Below, one piece after another: positions 6,788-11,055 of a stretch of 11,055 bases of DNA. The translations under genes were made by a program, and so were the position numbers. Position 1 is the stretch's first letter, and each line of letters begins with the position of its first letter. The notes under the pieces were generated by a model. That model was not told where the DNA came from. It searched no databases and worked only from the letters and a program-made list of their open reading frames with translations. Origin of the DNA: Auxenochlorella pyrenoidosa. Its lineage: Eukaryota > Chlorophyta > Trebouxiophyceae > Chlorellales > Chlorellaceae. The stretch is taken from assembly GCA_001430745.1 (NCBI GenBank), contig KQ482001.1, positions 13,579 to 24,633 of the forward strand, read 5' to 3'.

Positions 6788-9155
6788 ATGGTGAGCTGCT
6801 GCAGCGCTGTTCCAAGGCGATGGCATGGCGTGATTCTCCTGAGCCTTTGTCGTTTCGGGCTTTACCGATCATATGTATAGTAAGTGATGTCACTAGAGGC
6901 TTCATAGCAAGTTGTGATGTCTCCGACACCTCCCCGCCGCCGCCGCCTGCTGCGGTGTCAGTGGTGCGCTGTGGACGAGAGACAGAGCCACTGCTGGCGA
7001 CTTCTGAGCTGTCCCTGCATGTCTGCCCCTCCTAACAGGTGAAGAAGAGCAGCAAAGGCAAAGAGAAGAAGTTGGCGCGGAAAGCGGTGCGTGCATGTTG
7101 GGCAGCAGCCTGCAGGGCCGGCAGTCGTGACACCGTAACAACTGCTGCATCGTTGCCTGATCCTGCACAGCACCCCCACAGCTGGCCCCGCCCACCAGTA
7201 TGCCGTGCAGCAGATGTGATGGAACTAACGCTTGAGCCGCCGCCCGCGGCTGCCCACCCGGCTGCAGGCCTCTGAGGCCGCTGCGGCGCTGGCGGCACGC
7301 GTGCGCGAGCTGGAGGCTGGCAGCGCCGTGGGCGCCCAGCTGGCGGCGCAGTACCCCGCCTTCCTGCGGTACCACCGCAACGGACTGGCGTGCGCGCTGC
7401 GCTTCTTCGCCGCCGTCGAGCTGCCCGCCGAGCTGGCGGAGTGGGCGCTGGCGCTGACGCGCGCGCACATGGCGGTGGGTCGTTCCGGCTGCTCCGGGGG
7501 GGGGGCTGGGATCTGCTGATCAGTCCGAGCCAAAGGACGCAGGCTGTTTGAATGTGCTCTAGTGTTCAGGGCTGGTCAGGGCTTGGCATGATGGAGCAGC
7601 AGCCGATGCAGGGCCTGCGGGGTGGCCGGGGGGTGGCGCGCCCCTTGAGCAGCACGCGCCCGCTGGCCGGGCCCACTCCCCGCCTGGCCCCTTCGCCTCC
7701 CCCCCCCTGGGAACCCCCTCGCAGGACCTGTACAATGCCTGCCCTGGGTGGGGCTGGAGCGACGCCAAGAAGCGCGCGGAGCTCACCCACCCCTCGGCCC
7801 GCCACCTGGTGCTCTTTGAGGATGCGGTGGCAGAGGGGGCAGCTCCACGCAGCGGCCATGCCGCGCAGCAAGGCGGCAAGGACGGGGGCAGCGCAGCCGA
7901 GGGAGGCGTCGCCGCGCTCGCAGCAGGCGCGTGTGCAGGCGCAGGGCCGGGCGGCGGCAGCGAGGAGAATGCGGCGGCGGCAGGCAACGGCGGCGGCGGC
8001 AGCGCATGCACGGCCGGCGGCGGCTTCGGCGACCCAGCCAAGGGCGGTGCCGGCGGGGGCCAGGAGCAGCCGGGGCGGCTGGGCCAGCCGCTGGCGTTTC
8101 TGCACTATCGTTTTGAGGAGGAGGAGGGCGAGGCGGTGCTGTACTGCTACGAAATCCAGGTCGCGCAGGCAGCGCAGGTGGGCTGCCCGCTAGCGCTCCC
8201 GCCGGGCGTGCGCCAGGGACCCGCCGGCACGTGCCTGCCGAAACACCTGGACAGCACACTGCAGAGCCGGGTTGCTGGGCCGATGGCCCTACCCTGACAC
8301 ACGCGCTGCTGCCAGCTGCCGCCAGTGCTGGCCACCGTGCAGCGCTCGAGCGCGGGCAGCGCATGGTCGGCCCCTGTGCAGTCGCCCTGCCTTGCCTGGG
8401 GCACGGGCCTGGCAGCTCCCGAGCCGCCAGCCGCGGTTGCCTCACCTGCCGGTGGGCCCCCTGCAGGGCAAGGGCGCGGGCAGGTTCCTCATGCAGCTGC
8501 TGGAGCTGATGGGGCGGCGCAGCGGGGTGGCCCGCCTCATGCTGACCGTCTTCCACGCCAACGCGGCAGCCACGGCGCTGTACCGTCGCCTGGGGTGAGG
8601 CCTGGCCCGCTGCGCTGCGGTGCGCTGTGCACGGCGTGCAGGCGCGTCGTGCAATGCCGTGCCTCGGCCGCGCTGCGCAGGAGCAGCATGCCCGCGGGGC
8701 CCGGGGCCGGCCGTTGGGAGCTAGCTGCGCTCGCCGCCGCCGCTGCAAGAGGCGCCCAGAGCGGTCCTCGGCGCCCTGCCTCGCTGGCCCGGCGCATCCT
8801 GCTCCACCGCCGGGGCCTGCCCTCGTGTCTGCCCCGCAGGTATGTGCTGGACGACGGCAGCCCGGGCGCACTCGACCCCTCTGGGAACCACCGGCGAGTG
8901 CTGTGCACCGTTCTCACGAGCCGCGCCCGCAGAAGCGCACCGCGGGGGCGGCGGCGCGCTGAGAGTTGCAGCGCCAGCGCAAGGCGGGCAGGCCATGCCA
9001 TTGGTGCAGCGCAGCACGCACTGGCCCTCATCTGCTCTGAGCGCCCTCATCCGGCCCGCCCCCTGTGCAGGTACGAGATCATGACAAAGCGGCTGCAGCA
9101 GTCTCACAAACAGGCACAGCAGGCGCAGCAGCAGGCAGACACCGTGCTGGCCTGA
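6788..9155 (+). CDS. NAA40: N-alpha-acetyltransferase 40 (NatD), histone H4/H2A type
   Basis: Family role: acetylates the N-terminal Ser of histones H4 and H2A with acetyl-CoA. Exons: 6788-6790 (ATG only), 7039-7086, 7268-7474, 7725-8177, 8467-8594, 8840-8893 and 9071-9155, giving 325 residues against 237 in the human enzyme. The order matches human NAA40: KKSSKGKEKK (human RKSSKAKEKK), YHRNGL (YDRNGL), WALALTRAHM, GWGWSDAKKRAE (the WGW substrate loop), LAFLHYRF, VLYCYEIQ (Tyr/Glu of the active site), Q237-G-K-G-A-G242 (the Q/RxxGxG/A acetyl-CoA loop), LMLTVFHANAAA, DDGSPG and YEIMTKR. An insertion rich in Gly, Ala and Ser (about residues 121-207) splits the GNAT core. Residue 2 is Val where human has Gly, so no N-myristoylation site. 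The C terminus is Gln-rich (QQAQQQ). The end of exon 6 is uncertain (8893 with a GC donor, or 8902 with a GT donor). Confidence 0.92.
7496..7505 (+). repeat. Run of ten G in a NAA40 intron
   Basis: A homopolymer of ten G lies in the third NAA40 intron (7475-7724), with a C-run near 7700 in the same intron. It has no coding effect, but is a likely site of length variation or read error. Confidence 0.9.
8894..9070 (+). other. Last intron of NAA40, donor ambiguous
   Basis: Homology requires YEIMTKR to follow the DDGSPG region soon after. The final exon starts with the third base of a codon, so the donor must leave phase 2. Only two candidates fit: GC at 8894 (CACCG|GCGAGT) and GT at 8903 (GTGCT|GTGCAC). 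The first gives ...SGNHRYEIM, the second ...SGNHRRVLYEIM. The intervening DNA is stop-free, so retention would also stay in frame. Confidence 0.55.
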
Positions 9156-9941
9156 CGCGCTGCCCGCTGCCTGGCGGCGGGGCTCCTTGGGTGGATGCCT
9201 TGCACCATGCAGCGCTTGGAACTTGAAGAAACTGCAAGGAATTGTCACACTGAGGCCTTTCAAAGACAAATTTGGGGCGGGCCATGCGTTTCAGAAGGAG
9301 GGGAGGGGATGCTGACCACTCGGCGGGTGCATCGGCCGGGCAAAAGGGCGCAGGGGGGGCCAAGGGGGAGGGAACCCGGGATCACTGTGTGTATGTGTGA
9401 GCACACGTGCGAGTACAGGTGGGGAGGAGTGAGGGGGAGACAACATGCGGAAGGAGAGCGTTATGTGTGCCAGGGTATTTTGTGGATTGCATTGCTGTCG
9501 GCTGGGCCGGCGCGGCAGCAGACGGGCAGGCAGAGTGCAGGGGGCGGCAAGATGTGCGCCTTCCTCGCCACTCGCAAGGGGAGAAAAATGCTGCTGGGCC
9601 CGTGTCGGTCCTCCCATGGGCTGAAAGTGTTGGGTGCTGGGTGGATCGTGGGGAGGGGTGGTGAGGTGCCATGGGTAGCTGAGGCAAGCAGGGTACGAGC
9701 AGAGGGTCGCGAGCGCGGCAGAGCTCTGCAGCTGCCGAAAGCCTGACCCTGCATTCGCGCGTAGTGGCTTGGAAAAGAATTGGTGGCCAAGGATGTGGTC
9801 TTGATGCAAAGCGGTAAAGGAGCACAAAGCGGCTGGCTGGCAGCAGCACTTGGTGCAGCCATCCATCCTGGGATGCCTCAGACGTGCTGGCTGACAGCAG
9901 CGCCTGGAAGTTAGGGTGCAGCCAGCCAGCCCGGGGGCGCC
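9156..9941. other. Convergent intergenic region, 3' ends of two genes
   Basis: This 786-base stretch lies between the stop codons of NAA40 (plus) and the unknown gene (minus). It is rich in G on the plus strand and has a GT-rich patch near 9384-9420. Neither TGTAA nor AATAAA was found for either gene. Long open frames on the minus strand here are low-complexity, without any recognisable domain. Both 3' UTRs and the start of a tandem duplication lie here. Confidence 0.5.
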
Positions 9942-9978
9942 TCAGGCGTGCTGGCTGCTGGCGGCGCGGCCAGAGGAG
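9852..9978. repeat. Tandem duplication of 63-64 bp across a stop codon
   Basis: Two adjacent copies begin GGTGCAGCCA (9852 and 9915). They share the core GCCTCAG[AG]CGTGCTGGCTG, with a one-base indel and scattered substitutions. The right-hand copy contains the last codons and the TGA (9944-9942, minus) of the downstream gene; the left-hand copy carries the equivalent TGA at 9880-9878 in the 3' UTR. Confidence 0.82.
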
Positions 9979-11055
9979 GTGCGGCGCCGCTTGGCGGCCT
10001 GCTTGCTGCCCGTGCACTGGCGGCTGCCGCTGCCGGTTGAGTCGTGGGTGCGCAGGCGGGAGGGGGAGGTGAGCTCCCGCTCTGCAAGGCAGACAGGCAG
10101 CACCAGGAGAGTCAGAATCCAGCATCCAGCAAGGGACACAGGCCAACAGCGGCGCAGGCTGGTGCAGGGCGTGCAGCGTTTGACTGGCTGCCACAGTCCA
10201 GCCCAACCAAAGAAAGCACATGTGTTCATGTCCAGCTTGCTGTGGTGCCCAAACCGTGGTCGGTGCAGAGGCAGTTCAATACTCGAAAGTATGCGCCTGG
10301 GGGGTCCCACCTGGGCTGGCGCTTGCGATATGCCCGTTGCCAATGGCGCTGTTGGCGTGGGTCGCGTAGCCGTTCTGCAGGGCGGAGGAGAGGGGGGCGC
10401 TGGCTTACAGCCCGACGAGCGCGCGGCTTCTGGCCAAGAGCGGCACGCCGGCACGTCGCTGGGTGTGCAGGCAGGAGTGCCGCACGACTCCGTGTGTCGC
10501 TGCACACCCCCGTGCCTTGACCCCTTGGTTCTGCGTCAGGGCTGCCTGCGTCCCTGAGCCCACCTGCTGCTGCAGCGCCTGGTAGAGCTCCCCCAGCTCA
10601 GCCGGCACCTGGGGGGGCGTGTGCGGCAGGCCGCCATTCAAGGCCGCCTGCTGCTGCTCCAGGGCCGCCAGCGCAGCGGCCACTGCGGCAGCCGGCGGCA
10701 GGCCGCTGGGCTGGAAGGACGCGCTGGGCTGGGGGTGGTCTGCGCCGTTGGCTGGCGGCGCGAGGTCGACCGCCATTGTGCTGAGGTCCACAGGCGACGC
10801 GGTGCCCTGGCGGCAGCCAGTCGCTCCCCCAGCTGCTGCTGCCAAGCCTTCCCGGCTTGTGAGGCGCTTGACGACGCCGTTGGCCAGCGACTGGGCGGCA
10901 CCTGTCGCATCAGCAGGCATGGTACCGTCACCAGCATCCAGGGCTGCAGGCGCCAGCGGCGGCGGGGTGCCGCCCACGCTGCCTGACCCTGGCAGCGGGG
11001 CAGGCGCAGCGGGGGCCGCGGCAGCCAGCGCGGCGGCGTGGCTGGCCAGCGCCGC
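9942..11055 (-). CDS. 3' part of a low-complexity, probably nuclear protein
   Basis: Exons (reading order) 11055-10564, 10374-10311 and 10081-9942 join in phase with GT-AG borders; the first is open to the right edge, so the gene starts outside. The 231 residues seen are Ala/Pro/Gly-rich with Gln-rich helical patches (LAALEQQQAAL; ELGELYQALQQQ). The middle exon reads NGYATHANSAIGNGHIASASP and joins through a Glu codon to RELTSPSRLRTHDSTGSG. Near the C terminus KQAAKRRRTS looks like a nuclear localisation signal. No DNA-binding or enzymatic domain is visible here; a transcription factor or chromatin protein tail is possible, but this is a guess from composition. The protein ends SSQHA, inside a duplicated segment. 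Confidence 0.62.

Noticed and set aside
6880..6885. Strong GTAAGT donor downstream of the NAA40 ATG
   Set aside because: Splicing from here to 7039 would follow VKK-less sequence and create an immediate stop; the GTGAGC right after the ATG gives the homologous N terminus.
8312..8350. Possible extra NAA40 exon after a CAG, reading LPPVLATVQ, to supply the residues before GKGAG
   Set aside because: Residues VAQAAQ at the end of exon 4 already match the human spacing between YCYEVQ and KGLGKF, and this candidate has no usable donor.
7783..8871. 362-codon minus-strand ORF opposite NAA40
   Set aside because: Arg/Pro/Ala low-complexity translation with no domain; it lies antisense to well-supported NAA40 exons and is expected in GC-rich coding DNA.
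9382..10221. 279-codon minus-strand ORF in the convergent intergenic region
   Set aside because: No conserved motif, Pro/Ser/His-rich translation, and it overlaps the last exon of the minus-strand gene in a different frame, where the phase-matched model is better.

Overview
The window looks like nuclear DNA of a green plant-lineage alga, most likely a GC-rich unicellular chlorophyte of the Chlorella/Coccomyxa kind (the lineage is inferred). It is very GC-rich. Every gene is broken by short introns of about 130-530 bp, the proteins carry Ala, Gly, Gln and Pro runs, and one gene encodes the chloroplast galactolipid enzyme MGDG synthase. There are no bacterial-style operons, no mobile elements and no CRISPR.

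Five genes can be modelled by joining exons. (1) Minus strand, 1-1728: 5' half of MGDG synthase, with a likely plastid transit peptide; it runs off the left edge. (2) Plus strand, 2063-3094: a small two-exon protein of unknown function, divergent from gene 1 across a 334-bp shared upstream region. (3) Plus strand, 4026-6175: a six-coding-exon protein with a weak cyclin-box resemblance and a C-terminal nuclear-localisation-like motif, preceded by a probable leader with its own intron and upstream ORFs. (4) Plus strand, 6788-9155: a seven-exon NAA40/NatD histone N-terminal acetyltransferase whose first coding exon holds only the ATG. (5) Minus strand, 9942-11055: the 3' end of a low-complexity, probably nuclear protein, convergent with gene 4 and cut by the right edge.

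The genes do not form a visible pathway; they look like independent nuclear genes (plastid lipid synthesis, chromatin modification, a possible cell-cycle or phosphate-type cyclin, two unknowns). No new multi-gene system was found. The most useful oddities are two homology-supported GC-AG introns with identical GCACGC donors in the MGDG synthase gene, the ATG-only exon and the roughly 85-residue Gly/Ala insertion in NAA40, two independent tandem duplications of about 64 bp (one across the stop codon of gene 5), and several stop-free introns whose length is a multiple of three. All exon borders were read by eye from splice signals, phase and remembered family alignments; none is backed by transcript data.
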